DNA from: an uncultured Phycisphaerales bacterium
GTDB lineage: Bacteria > Planctomycetota > Phycisphaerae > Sedimentisphaerales > Anaerobacaceae
Direction of reading: 5' to 3'
NCBI GenBank assembly: GCA_903857265.1
Contig: CAIODZ010000037.1
Coordinates: 1 to 55,880, forward strand
DNA length: 55,880 nt
The notes under the pieces were generated by a model. That model saw only the letters and a list, made by a program, of their open reading frames with translations. It was not told the DNA's origin and made no database searches. The translations under genes were made by a program, and so were the position numbers. This document shows positions 1 to 7,766 of this stretch, piece after piece (the first letter of the stretch is position 1; every line of letters begins with the position of its first letter).

Positions 1-376
1 AAAGCTCGTTATAGTGATGCATAGTGACTATCACAATTACTTCCCGCTGCATTGCCTGGAAGATTACCCAGTCCATTCTTGCGAAGAAATTAGGGTCTAT
101 TGTGTAAGGTTTTTCAGTCAGTGCGTGGGTGGACCAGCAGACGGGGAAACGGAATGAAGTAAACCAGGCTTCTCTTGCGATGTTAAAATATTGCTCTTTG
201 ATGGTGACGCCCCAGTCGCCTTCTTTCGGCGCCTCGAGGGCATTGCCGAAGTTGATTCCGCGATTGATGATTTTGTTGATTTCAAAAGTGTTCGGCTCTA
301 CGTAGTAGGCATTGCAGGCGGACTCAAACACAACTATTACCATTAAACATACGGCAAAAAATACTCGCTTCGACAT
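1..376 (-). CDS. Secreted GH5-family glycoside hydrolase (cellulase), N-terminal part only
   Basis: The gene runs off the left edge of the window, so only the first 125 codons are visible. It starts with a signal peptide (MSKRVFFAVCLMVIVV, likely cut after ...SACNA) followed by GINFGNALEAP, an Arg-rich strand (FTSFRFPVCW) and VTMHHYNEL. This order is typical of the first third of GH5 endoglucanases, which cleave beta-1,4-glucans outside the cytoplasm. The catalytic Glu residues lie beyond the edge. A GGAG ribosome site precedes the ATG. It is transcribed divergently from dnaA. Substrate cannot be set from this part; beta-mannan or xyloglucan are alternatives. Together with the GH9 enzyme further on it suggests plant polysaccharide use. 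Confidence 0.85.
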   Translation of the reverse strand, partial: MSKRVFFAVCLMVIVVFESACNAYYVEPNTFEINKIINRGINFGNALEAPKEGDWGVTIKEQYFNIAREAWFTSFRFPVCWSTHALTEKPYTIDPNFFARMDWVIFQAMQREVIVIVTMHHYNEL

Positions 377-546
377 AATTTTTCACTCCATCCAGTTCTT
401 AAAATACGTAGTCCGGTTCAAAATTGCGCCCCGGTGCCGTTTCCAAAACGATAGTGTAACATTTTGTCATTTCCGTGAAACTGGTCAAGTTTAAAATCCG
501 CTCACAAAATTGATTACTATTTTTGCTCGTCTCGCTCGATTTTTTT

Positions 547-575
547 TTGACAAAATCACCTTCGGCTGTTACACT
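547..575 (+). promoter_or_regulatory. Sigma-70-type promoter of dnaA
   Basis: A perfect TTGACA (547-552) is separated by exactly 17 bases from TACACT (570-575), five of six bases of the consensus -10. The predicted transcript would start near 582 and run about 150 bases before the dnaA start codon, long enough to include the hairpin at 700-720. Confidence 0.7.
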
Positions 576-699
576 CTTCCCTGATTTACTCATGGATGGT
601 CATCATACAACTACAGAGGGTGATAAAAGGTTTTCGGCTGTTTCAATAACACGGACGTTATTTGTAACGGGTAACCTTTGTTTATAGTGGCGTCGTTTT

Positions 700-720
700 A
701 TCCGCCATTGGCGGATTTTT
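700..720 (+). promoter_or_regulatory. Terminator-like hairpin in the dnaA leader
   Basis: ATCCGCCA and TGGCGGAT form a perfect inverted repeat at 700-716 followed by a run of T (716-720). It lies between the dnaA promoter and the dnaA ribosome site (AAAGGAGC, 723-730). It resembles a rho-independent terminator, so it could attenuate dnaA transcription, or it could be a fold that exposes or hides the ribosome site. The loop is short (three bases if the stem is seven pairs). Confidence 0.45.
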
Positions 721-735
721 ATAAAGGAGCGTGTC

Positions 736-2055
736 TTGGCCGGCGGTGAAGTTGAAAATATCTTCGCTGAAATACTGGACCGAGCAAGAACTCTCGACCC
801 ATTAAATGCGCGGAAATGGTTTGAAAACCTTCACTTGGTGCATTTGACGGGCGGGTCGCTTGAGGTCGGCTGCCCGGATGAGGCGTGCGCCCAGTTTTTG
901 CAGAGTAAATGCAGAAGCGCCTTTACCCGCGCCGCGCAGCAGATAACGGGTCATCTTGTCAGCGTGCAGTTTTCCACCAACGGTCAGGTCAAACAGGAAC
1001 CCACCGAACAAGAGCAAAAAGACAGACCTACCCTTCACCCGGATTATACCTTTGAGAATTTTGTCGTCGGGCCCTGCAATCGGCTCGCCCACGCAAGCTG
1101 CATAGCCGTAAGCCAGTCGCCGGGCGATACGTATAATCCATTGTTTATCTATGGGAATTCCGGATTAGGCAAGACCCATCTGCTTCAGGCGGTTTGCCAC
1201 GAGGTAAAGCGAAAATCCGCTTCAGCGGTCATTCAATTGTTAAGCTGCGAAGAGTTCGTCAATCGTTTTATCCAGGCAATCGAAAAGGGCGATTTGCCCG
1301 GCTTCCAGAGCCGCTTCCGCACCGTCGATACCCTTATTATTGATGACGTTCAGTTTTTGCGCGAACGCGAGCAGAGCCAGGAGGAATTTTTCCACACCTT
1401 CAACGCCCTCTACAGCAACGGCAAACAAATCATCCTCAGCGCCGACAGCCCGCCAGGCGAAATACCCTCTCTCGAAGAACGGCTCATCAGCAGGTTCAAC
1501 TGGGGCTTAGTAACCAGAATCGACCCGCCGAGTTACGAGACGCGAATAGCCATCGTGCAGAAAAAGGCGCATCTTCGCGGGCTTGACGTCAACGAGGAGG
1601 TCGCCGGCTACATCGCGCAAAAGGTGCACGCCAATATCAGGGAGCTTGAAGGAGCATTGACGACGATATACGCGGTATCAATGACGACAGGCGAGAAAAT
1701 CACCCTCGATATGGCGCAAACCGCGCTGGATGGTCAGGTTGACCTTGGCACAAGGCACATAAGAATCAGCGATATAATCGATACTGTCTCCCGCCATTTT
1801 AACGTTCGCCTCGCTGATTTGCAGAGCCAGAAGCGAAGCCAGAGTATCGCCGAACCGAGACAGATTTGTATGTATCTTGCCAGGCAGCTCACAAAACACA
1901 GCTTGGAGGAAATCGGCGGCCACCTCGGAGGCCGGGACCATACCACAGTTATGCACGCCTATGCTAAAATCGAGGACCTCCGCAAAAACGACCCCAAAAT
2001 GCACGCCACCCTCGACCAGTTAGCAGGACAAATCACGCAGACCGCGAGAGCGTAA
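736..2055 (+). CDS. dnaA: Chromosomal replication initiator DnaA
   Basis: DnaA binds DnaA boxes at oriC and opens the duplex using ATP. The 439-residue protein has the short N-terminal domain, a linker rich in Gln/Glu (about 85-100), an AAA+ domain with Walker A (GNSGLGKTHL), Walker B (LIIDDVQFL) and the arginine-finger region (SRFNWGL), and the C-terminal DNA-binding signature GGHLGGRDHTTVMHAY. The start is a TTG placed six bases after AAAGGAGC; no better start is in frame. dnaN, recF and gyrB do not follow, as is common in planctomycetes. A phrase-like repeat follows the stop. The family call is certain. Confidence 0.97.
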   Translation: MAGGEVENIFAEILDRARTLDPLNARKWFENLHLVHLTGGSLEVGCPDEACAQFLQSKCRSAFTRAAQQITGHLVSVQFSTNGQVKQEPTEQEQKDRPTLHPDYTFENFVVGPCNRLAHASCIAVSQSPGDTYNPLFIYGNSGLGKTHLLQAVCHEVKRKSASAVIQLLSCEEFVNRFIQAIEKGDLPGFQSRFRTVDTLIIDDVQFLREREQSQEEFFHTFNALYSNGKQIILSADSPPGEIPSLEERLISRFNWGLVTRIDPPSYETRIAIVQKKAHLRGLDVNEEVAGYIAQKVHANIRELEGALTTIYAVSMTTGEKITLDMAQTALDGQVDLGTRHIRISDIIDTVSRHFNVRLADLQSQKRSQSIAEPRQICMYLARQLTKHSLEEIGGHLGGRDHTTVMHAYAKIEDLRKNDPKMHATLDQLAGQITQTARA

Positions 2056-2157
2056 ATTTCAATTTCCGATTTGCGATTGCCGATTGTCGATTTTGGGATG
2101 CGGATTTCTGCACCAACGGAAAGATTGAAAAAGGTTAAAGAAAAGGGTTGAGATAAA

Positions 2158-2838
2158 ATGAACAATAACATTGTAAAATTTTCTTCCAAGTCATTTTTGA
2201 AATCTTGCACACAATATTCTAAAAATTGGGAGTTGACTGACCAGACTTTATACAATCTATGCCAAGAGAACTTCGACCATAGTTCATTGAATGCAATAAA
2301 TGCGAAATTATGGATAATAGGAAGAACTTATGCTACTGGCATTGAAAGAAAAATACCAACTGATGGTAATCAAGGGGGCTCCTTAACTCGATTGGCTCAA
2401 CAACTATATAAAAAAAGGAATACGATTAACTCGATTTTCCAAAAGTTGAGTAATATTTCTGAATCACTAAACGTGGACTCTCTACGTGATATTTCGATTC
2501 TTCATTGGAAATTCACCCAAATCATAAAACAAATAACACGTAAGAATCACGTGCCACGTTCTTTCGCTTCTAAATATATGCATTTTCATTGTCCATCTGT
2601 TCCTATTTATGATAATTACGCTGCGCGAGCGTTGAAAAAATTGGTGCCATGGAGGAAGGAGCTACTTGTTTTTGACAAGTCCCCAAATATGGATGAAGAA
2701 TATTTATGGCATATTTTGAGATTTTGGAATTTATATAAGACCGCATTGCAAAACGGTAATCCAGTAAAAGTAAAACATCTTGATTTTTATTTACTATGTG
2801 TAGCGGAGAAACTTGCTGGCCCAAAAAATCAGAAATAG
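2158..2838 (+). CDS. Uncharacterised AT-rich orphan gene, possible helix-hairpin-helix/OGG-like fold
   Basis: A 226-residue soluble, Lys/Asn-rich protein that I do not recognise with certainty. A central segment, RSFASKYMHFHCPSVPIYD, resembles the core of small uncharacterised bacterial proteins thought to share a helical DNA-glycosylase-like (OGG/DUF6308-like) arrangement; this is a memory-based guess. An AAAGGG-type ribosome site and ATG start support translation. Base composition is strikingly more AT-rich than dnaA and the redoxin gene on each side, suggesting recent transfer. It stands alone between two phrase-like repeats. Many such isolated AT-rich genes turn out to be defence or selfish genes, but nothing here proves that. 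Confidence 0.6.
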   Translation: MNNNIVKFSSKSFLKSCTQYSKNWELTDQTLYNLCQENFDHSSLNAINAKLWIIGRTYATGIERKIPTDGNQGGSLTRLAQQLYKKRNTINSIFQKLSNISESLNVDSLRDISILHWKFTQIIKQITRKNHVPRSFASKYMHFHCPSVPIYDNYAARALKKLVPWRKELLVFDKSPNMDEEYLWHILRFWNLYKTALQNGNPVKVKHLDFYLLCVAEKLAGPKNQK

Positions 2839-2880
2839 CAAATCGGCGAAAAAGGCAAAGAACAATTTACAATATGGAAG

Positions 2881-3462
2881 TTAAACGAGGTTGCAGGCGT
2901 CGGGGGGCATCCAGTGGGCGTCTTTGCCATCCCACTTCACATTACAACCTATCGGGTTTGTCATCGGCGTAGTAACTTTTTTGCCCGAGGTGATTTCCGT
3001 CAGGGCGTTTTCGAGGTCATTTACAGTCAACTTGGCTGTTTCACGGGGATTATCAACGCCTCGGCCGGTATAAACGAGCTTCCTTTTTTCATCGAATACA
3101 AAAAAGTGTGGCGTACGCAGCGCGCCGTAAGCCCGTGCGATATCCTGGGTATCGTCGTAAAGATACGTCCAGGGGAATTTGTGCTCTTTTATACGTTTGA
3201 CCATATTATCAAACGAATCTTCCGCGTATGTATTGGGGCTGTTGGAGTTTATGCCGACAAACTTCACGCCCTTAAGTTCGAATTTCTTCGCGGTCTGTCT
3301 TGTTACTTCATCCGACCCGATTACATCGGGACAGTGATTGCAGGTGAAAAAGACGACTAAGATTTTGGCGTCCGCGAAATCTTTGAGTGAATAAGTTTTG
3401 CCGTCGGTGGCCCGAAGCGAAAAATTCGGAGCCGCTGAACCAATTGATAGCGTAAAGGCCAT
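2881..3462 (-). CDS. Redoxin/thioredoxin-fold protein (AhpC-TSA superfamily)
   Basis: A 193-residue cytoplasmic protein of the TlpA/ResA-like redoxin group with no signal peptide. The active-site strand reads [12 protein letters not shown], giving a CxxC pair at Cys41 and Cys44. [29 protein letters not shown] is cut here only for description: the LYDDTQ...[14 protein letters not shown] block carries the cis-Pro region (RTPHFFVF). Members are usually annotated 'thioredoxin family protein' and reduce disulfides or peroxides; the physiological partner is unknown. The gene is read leftward, ends 42 bases after the orphan gene, and faces the tRNA region. Confidence 0.85.
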   Translation of the reverse strand: MAFTLSIGSAAPNFSLRATDGKTYSLKDFADAKILVVFFTCNHCPDVIGSDEVTRQTAKKFELKGVKFVGINSNSPNTYAEDSFDNMVKRIKEHKFPWTYLYDDTQDIARAYGALRTPHFFVFDEKRKLVYTGRGVDNPRETAKLTVNDLENALTEITSGKKVTTPMTNPIGCNVKWDGKDAHWMPPDACNLV

Positions 3463-3808
3463 ATTAACTCCTGCTATTAATAAGTTTTCTTAATTTTTTA
3501 TATATCTGTCGTCCTCACTTTACGACTATTCACATTCTATTGTTCAGCCTCTTTAATTAACAGCCCAAATTTCAGATTTGATGCCATGAAGATTAAAAAA
3601 CAGCGTAAATCGGCGTTAATCTGCGTCTAAATAATCTCTCCGGCCCGGGGGAGAATAAACGGTTTGCAAAAAGCGTGGGAATTCGTTAAATTACTGGATT
3701 GTGCAGAAAACAGATGTTTTCTGTTGTAGTGATAGTTGAGCAGTGGACCGCCCCCGTTGCTGTCTTGCGACAGCAAGGCGCGGGGGCTCTGTTGGCCAAA
3801 AGCCAACC
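3463..3808. other. Intergenic region before tRNA-Leu
   Basis: No coding sequence is supported here; frames spanning it also cross the tRNA. It holds a phrase-like repeat near 3590-3635 (CAGCGTAAATCGGCG / GTTAATCTGCG words) and the GC-rich hairpin at 3751-3786. Confidence 0.6.
3751..3786. repeat. REP-like GC hairpin, copy A
   Basis: Outer arms CCCCCG (3751-3756) and CGGGGG (3781-3786) enclose an inner perfect stem TTGCTGTC/GACAGCAA with a TTGC loop. The outer arms match the hairpins at 9752-9786 and 31064-31100; the inner stem differs. Confidence 0.6.
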
Positions 3809-3891
3809 GGCCGAGTGGCGGAATGGCAGACGCTGGGGACTTAAAATCCCCTGTCCTCACGGGCGTATGGGTTCGACTCCCATCTCGGCCA
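3809..3891 (+). tRNA. tRNA-Leu (anticodon UAA)
   Basis: The acceptor arms GGCCGAG (3809-3815) and CTCGGCC (3884-3890) pair fully, with discriminator A at 3891. The anticodon loop is CTTAAAA inside a GGGGA/TCCCC stem, so the anticodon is TAA. A long variable arm, as expected of Leu tRNAs, lies between the anticodon and T arms; the T loop is GTTCGACTC-like. CCA is not encoded. Confidence 0.95.
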
Positions 3892-3958
3892 CTATTAAAG
3901 AGTTTTGAGTACTTCGTGTTTGGGCGGCGGAAAGATTTTAAAACGAGGTGATGTGGGA

Positions 3959-5287
3959 ATGGCGAAAAAGGTTTTCAAACTTGCGGACGTAGCAGAGCCG
4001 AATCTGTATAGGGAAGTTTTTCCTTATACCGAGTTTCCGATTACGAAATTCGAGAAGCGCGGCGTGCCTTATGAACTGCCCGAGCAGATATGGATAACGG
4101 ACACGACTTTCCGGGATGGCCAGCAGGCCCGGCCGCCATATACGCCTGAGCAGGTTTTGAGGATATACGACCTGCTTCACGAGATAGACGGCGATACCGG
4201 CCTGATTCGCCAGTGCGAGTTCTTTTTGTATTCGGACCGCGACCGCAAGGCGGTTGAGCTTTGCAAGGCACGCGGCTACAAGTATCCCGAAATCACCGGC
4301 TGGATTCGCGCGGTCGCGGAGGATTTCAAGTTAGTAAAACAGATGGGCCTTGCGGAGACCGGGATTTTGACGAGCGTGAGTGATTATCACATATTCCTGA
4401 AGCTTCGCAAAACCCGCGCACAGGCACTTGCCGGGTATTTGGATGTTGTTAAGGCGGCTTTGGACCAGGGTGTTTTGCCGAGATGTCATTTTGAGGATGT
4501 AACGCGGGCGGATTATGATGGATTTATACTGCCGTTTTCCGCGGAACTGATGAAGCTGAGCGAGGAGTATAAAAAGCCGATTAAGATTCGGCTTTGCGAT
4601 ACGCTTGGTTTCGGATTGCCCTGGGCGGGTTCGGCGCTGCCGAGAAGCGTGCCTAAACTTGTCGCAGGGCTTCGCAAAATCGGCGTGCCTGGCGAGCAGT
4701 TGGAATGGCACGGGCATAACGATTTGCACAAGGTCGAAGTCAACGCCGCGACGGCGTGGCTGTACGGTTGCTGTGCGGCGAATAGTTCTATATTCGGCGT
4801 GGGCGAACGGACGGGCAACCCGCCACTGGAAGCGATGATTATCGAGCATGCGCAAATCAAGGGGATGACGAAAGGCGTCAATTACGCGGCGATAACCGAG
4901 CTTGCGGCTTACGCGGCCAAAGAGCTTGGCTTTGATATACCGAGCAATTATCCGCTTGTGGGCAGGGATTTTAACGTTACGCGTGCGGGTATTCACGCGG
5001 ACGGCCTGCTGAAAAACGAGGAGATATATAACTGCTTCGATACTAATAAATTGCTGAACAGGCCCGTTGAGGTCGCGATTACGGACAAGACGGGGGCGGC
5101 GGGGATAAAGCACTGGATTGAGTCGCGGTTCCAAATGGAAATTATGAAGCATGACCCGCGAGTGATAAAGATAAGAGACCGGATAGCAGCGGAATACGCT
5201 TCGGACAGGTCGTCAGCGATATCGGACGACGAGATGTTCAAGTGGATAAAAGAGGCGTTCGGGGACGAGATGCCTCCTTTGAGGTGA
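3959..5287 (+). CDS. DRE-TIM metallolyase: 2-isopropylmalate synthase-like or Re-citrate synthase-like
   Basis: A 442-residue enzyme of the acetyl-CoA condensing DRE-TIM superfamily. WITDTTFRDGQQ is the metal/substrate motif at the first strand, LEWHGHNDLHK supplies the metal-binding His pair, and FGVGERTGNPPLE and RAGIHADG follow in family order. The C-terminal allosteric LeuA dimer domain is absent. The reaction joins acetyl-CoA to a 2-oxo acid: oxoisovalerate for leucine synthesis, or oxaloacetate if it is a Re-citrate synthase. The latter family in anaerobes has this length and lacks the regulatory domain, so it is a real alternative. I place the start at the ATG eight bases after GAGGTG; an upstream TTG lacks a ribosome site. 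It is followed by a HAD gene. Confidence 0.8.
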   Translation: MAKKVFKLADVAEPNLYREVFPYTEFPITKFEKRGVPYELPEQIWITDTTFRDGQQARPPYTPEQVLRIYDLLHEIDGDTGLIRQCEFFLYSDRDRKAVELCKARGYKYPEITGWIRAVAEDFKLVKQMGLAETGILTSVSDYHIFLKLRKTRAQALAGYLDVVKAALDQGVLPRCHFEDVTRADYDGFILPFSAELMKLSEEYKKPIKIRLCDTLGFGLPWAGSALPRSVPKLVAGLRKIGVPGEQLEWHGHNDLHKVEVNAATAWLYGCCAANSSIFGVGERTGNPPLEAMIIEHAQIKGMTKGVNYAAITELAAYAAKELGFDIPSNYPLVGRDFNVTRAGIHADGLLKNEEIYNCFDTNKLLNRPVEVAITDKTGAAGIKHWIESRFQMEIMKHDPRVIKIRDRIAAEYASDRSSAISDDEMFKWIKEAFGDEMPPLR

Positions 5288-5321
5288 TAAAATTAAACCA
5301 CAGATTACTCAGATTAGAGCG

Positions 5322-6113
5322 GTGGTGTTTGACCTGGGTGAGACGTTGCTGAATTTCGGCAAGGTAGAGACGATGCAGGTCTTTCGTCAAAGCGCGACGC
5401 AGACCTACGATTACCTTATGAGCCACGGCCAGCCCGCGGGCAGTTTCTGGTGGTATTTTATTCGGAACCAGTTTGCCATCCATGTGAGGACTTTGTGGGG
5501 CAATATTACGGGGAGGGATTTCGACGCGTTATCACTGCTGAAGAAATATGGCTTGAGGCGCGGGTATAAGCTGGGCGAGGAACAGTGGCGGGAGGTTGGG
5601 TGGCTGTGGTATGAGCCGTTGAGCAGGATTGCGAAGGTTGAGCCGGATATAAAAGAGACACTTGCCAAACTGAAGGGGATGGGGCTTAAATTGGGCATAT
5701 TGAGCAATACGTTTGTAAGCGCAGGGTCATTAGACAGGCAGCTTGGGCAACTTGGTATGCTGGAGTTTTTTCCTTATCGGCTTTATTCTTACCAGTTCGA
5801 GTATCGCAAGCCGGACAGGCGGATATTTGAGGCGGCGATAGCGAAGGTGGGTGAGCCGGCGGAGAATATTCTTTTTGTGGGTGACAGGATATACATCGAT
5901 ATCAAGCCGGCGTTGAAGGTGGGAATGCGGGCGGCGTTGAAGTCGGCTTACACGAATAGGGGTAAAGAAGCGCCGGACGGCGTATGGAGAATAGAGCAAA
6001 TCAGTGAATTGCCGGGGATTATTAAAAAAGTTAATGCGGAAACAGTGACTCGTGGCCCGTGGCCCGTGACTCGTTTTTCGAGCGACAAGGTCAAAGAGGT
6101 GTTGAATGGGTAA
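5322..6113 (+). CDS. HAD-superfamily hydrolase
   Basis: A roughly 260-residue haloacid dehalogenase-like hydrolase, probably a phosphatase. Motif I is VFDLGETL (nucleophile Asp in the first strand), motif II is GILSNT, motif III includes [10 protein letters not shown] (Lys), and motif IV is [11 protein letters not shown] (acidic pair). The start is uncertain: GTG at 5322 lies inside the first beta strand, and the frame is open back to the stop of the previous gene with ATT codons available. The C-terminus ([13 protein letters not shown]) is encoded by a phrase-like repeat. It overlaps thrC by eight bases, so the two are probably co-transcribed. Substrate unknown; a phosphoserine/homoserine role is only suggested by thrC. 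Confidence 0.8.
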   Translation: MVFDLGETLLNFGKVETMQVFRQSATQTYDYLMSHGQPAGSFWWYFIRNQFAIHVRTLWGNITGRDFDALSLLKKYGLRRGYKLGEEQWREVGWLWYEPLSRIAKVEPDIKETLAKLKGMGLKLGILSNTFVSAGSLDRQLGQLGMLEFFPYRLYSYQFEYRKPDRRIFEAAIAKVGEPAENILFVGDRIYIDIKPALKVGMRAALKSAYTNRGKEAPDGVWRIEQISELPGIIKKVNAETVTRGPWPVTRFSSDKVKEVLNG

Positions 6114-7449
6114 GCAGGTTGTTTTTCAAAGGTGTATAAACCCGGATTGTGCGGCGGAGTACGACGTAAGCAAGGTGATATTCAAGTGCCCGAAGTGCGG
6201 GGACCTTTTGGATGCGCAATACAACTGGGACCAAATAGAAATCCCGAAGAAACTGGCTGATTTCGGCAAACGCTGGGCGAACAGGGATAATCGGCTGGAT
6301 TTGTCGGGGGTGTGGCGGTTCAGAGAGCTTTTGAATTTCTGCGATGATAAATACAAAGTAACGATTGCGGAAGGTCAGACGATTTTGCAGGCCAACGACG
6401 AAGTGGGCAAATACGCGGGGATGAAGGCGGGGCGATTATTTTTGCAGTATGAGGGATTGAATCCGTCGGGGTCATTCAAGGATAACGGTATGACGGCGGC
6501 GTTCAGCCACGCGAAAATGGTGGGGGCGAAATCTTGCGCGTGCGCATCGACGGGCAACACGTCGGCGTCGGTCGCTCTTTACGCACACAGCTGCGGGATG
6601 AAATGTACGGTCTTTATCGGGTCGGGGCGCATCGCTTTCGGGAAATTATCGCAGGCGATGGATTACGGTGCGCAGACGATACAGATAAGGGGCGATTTCG
6701 ATGACTGTATGAAGCAGGTGCAGGACGTATGCACGAAACTTGGGTTATATCTGCTCAATTCGCTCAATCCTTTCCGGCTGGAAGGGCAAAAAACGATAAT
6801 GCTTCGGATTATCGAGGGACTTGGGTGGGAAGTGCCTGACTGGATAGTTGTGCCTGGGGGCAATTTGGGCAACTCGAGTGCGTTTGGCAAGGCGTTTTAC
6901 GAATTGAAGCAGCTTGGTTTGATTAAGCGTGTGCCGCGATTAGCGATTATCAACGCGACGGGTGCGGATACGCTGACGGATATGGTGAATAACAAGAAAT
7001 TGGTATGGAACAACGGCAATGTGAATAACAAGATTATCGCGGATTACTATGCGGACCTTACGGCGAGGAAGTTTTCGCCTCATACGTGTGCATCGGCGAT
7101 AGAGATTTCGCGGCCTGTTAACCTGAAGAAATGTCTGCGTGCTATAAACGTATGCAACGGCGTTGTGCGGGCAGTGAGCGACGAGGCGATTTGCGACGCC
7201 AAAGCGGTGATAGGCAAATATGGTCTTGGCTGTGAACCGGCATCGGCGGCGTCGGTGGCGGGTCTGAAACTATTGCAAAGCGAGGGCGTCATAGGGGCAG
7301 ACGAGCGAGTCGCGTGTGTGCTCACTGGGCATGCGCTGAAGGACCCGAATGTTACGGTGAATTATCACAAGGAAAAACAGGGGCCTTTCAGCAACCCGCC
7401 GATTGAGGCGCCGAATGATTTTAATGAGATATTAAAGCTGATAAAGTAG
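6106..7449 (+). CDS. thrC: Threonine synthase
   Basis: A PLP-dependent fold type II enzyme of 447 residues that converts O-phosphohomoserine to threonine. The N-terminus carries a four-Cys zinc-ribbon-like piece (CINPDC ... CPKCG), common in bacterial threonine synthase-type proteins. The PLP lysine is in [10 protein letters not shown], the substrate/PLP loop reads [12 protein letters not shown], and the phosphate-binding glycine loop is [15 protein letters not shown]-terminal [13 protein letters not shown] fits the family. It overlaps the HAD gene and ends before a hairpin terminator. Threonine dehydratase or cysteate synthase are less likely alternatives. Confidence 0.93.
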   Translation: MGKQVVFQRCINPDCAAEYDVSKVIFKCPKCGDLLDAQYNWDQIEIPKKLADFGKRWANRDNRLDLSGVWRFRELLNFCDDKYKVTIAEGQTILQANDEVGKYAGMKAGRLFLQYEGLNPSGSFKDNGMTAAFSHAKMVGAKSCACASTGNTSASVALYAHSCGMKCTVFIGSGRIAFGKLSQAMDYGAQTIQIRGDFDDCMKQVQDVCTKLGLYLLNSLNPFRLEGQKTIMLRIIEGLGWEVPDWIVVPGGNLGNSSAFGKAFYELKQLGLIKRVPRLAIINATGADTLTDMVNNKKLVWNNGNVNNKIIADYYADLTARKFSPHTCASAIEISRPVNLKKCLRAINVCNGVVRAVSDEAICDAKAVIGKYGLGCEPASAASVAGLKLLQSEGVIGADERVACVLTGHALKDPNVTVNYHKEKQGPFSNPPIEAPNDFNEILKLIK

Positions 7450-7576
7450 CAAGTAATTGCTGAATGTCGATTTAGGGATGCGGAAACCGCCAGAGGCGGC
7501 AAAGTAAGACCACCCTCATTTTTACGCTAAAAAACGTACTTTGGCATTGTATTTGGTACTTACGGTTACTTTTGGT

Positions 7577-7626
7577 GACAGGCAAAGTTGACCCCACTTG
7601 GCAAAATTGCCAACCCTGTCTTTTTC
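7577..7626 (+). terminator. Rho-independent-like terminator after thrC
   Basis: GACAGG (7577-7582) pairs with CCTGTC (7615-7620), and inside them lies a perfect 16-base palindrome, TTGGCAAAATTGCCAA (7598-7613). A T run (7621-7625) follows directly. It closes the thrC unit and isolates the toxin-antitoxin-like operon. Confidence 0.6.
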
Positions 7627-7640
7627 GTTAAATATGCAGT

Positions 7641-7760
7641 ATTTCCTGATATACGCTTATTTCCTATATAGGAAAATGAACAAAAACAGGAAATATTACT
7701 CTTGACACTTTCCTAAAAAGCCGATATATCCTACATAGGAAAAAGGCCGTTTTTAGGAAA
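7641..7760 (+). promoter_or_regulatory. Promoter and nested palindromic operators of the AbiE-like operon
   Basis: The promoter is TTGACA (7702-7707), 17 bases, TATATC (7725-7730). The word TTTCCT/AGGAAA recurs: ATTTCCTG (7641) inverted to CAGGAAAT (7687); a perfect TTTCCTATATAGGAAA palindrome (7660-7675) between them; TCCTACATAGGA (7729-7740) just after the -10; and TTTCCTAAAAA (7709) inverted to TTTTTAGGAAA (7750-7760) around it. The last half-site also supplies the ribosome site AGGA, eight bases before the start codon. This looks like cooperative autorepression by the winged-helix product of the first gene. Confidence 0.7.
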
Positions 7761-7766
7761 ATAGCG

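Larger units (their letters stand above)
377..735. other. Divergent intergenic region between GH5 gene and dnaA
   Basis: A 359-base control region. It holds the dnaA promoter and a hairpin just before dnaA, listed separately. A 64-codon minus-strand frame at 399-593 has no recognisable protein features and crosses the promoter, so I do not call it a gene. I see no cluster of DnaA boxes, so there is no positive evidence that the replication origin lies here. Confidence 0.6.

Noticed and set aside
3699..3951. Two plus-strand frames spanning tRNA-Leu
   Set aside because: They read through the tRNA gene and the GC hairpin; no protein family features.
4331..5152. 273-codon minus-strand frame
   Set aside because: It lies fully antisense to the DRE-TIM enzyme gene and is Arg-rich with no domain features, as expected of a shadow frame.
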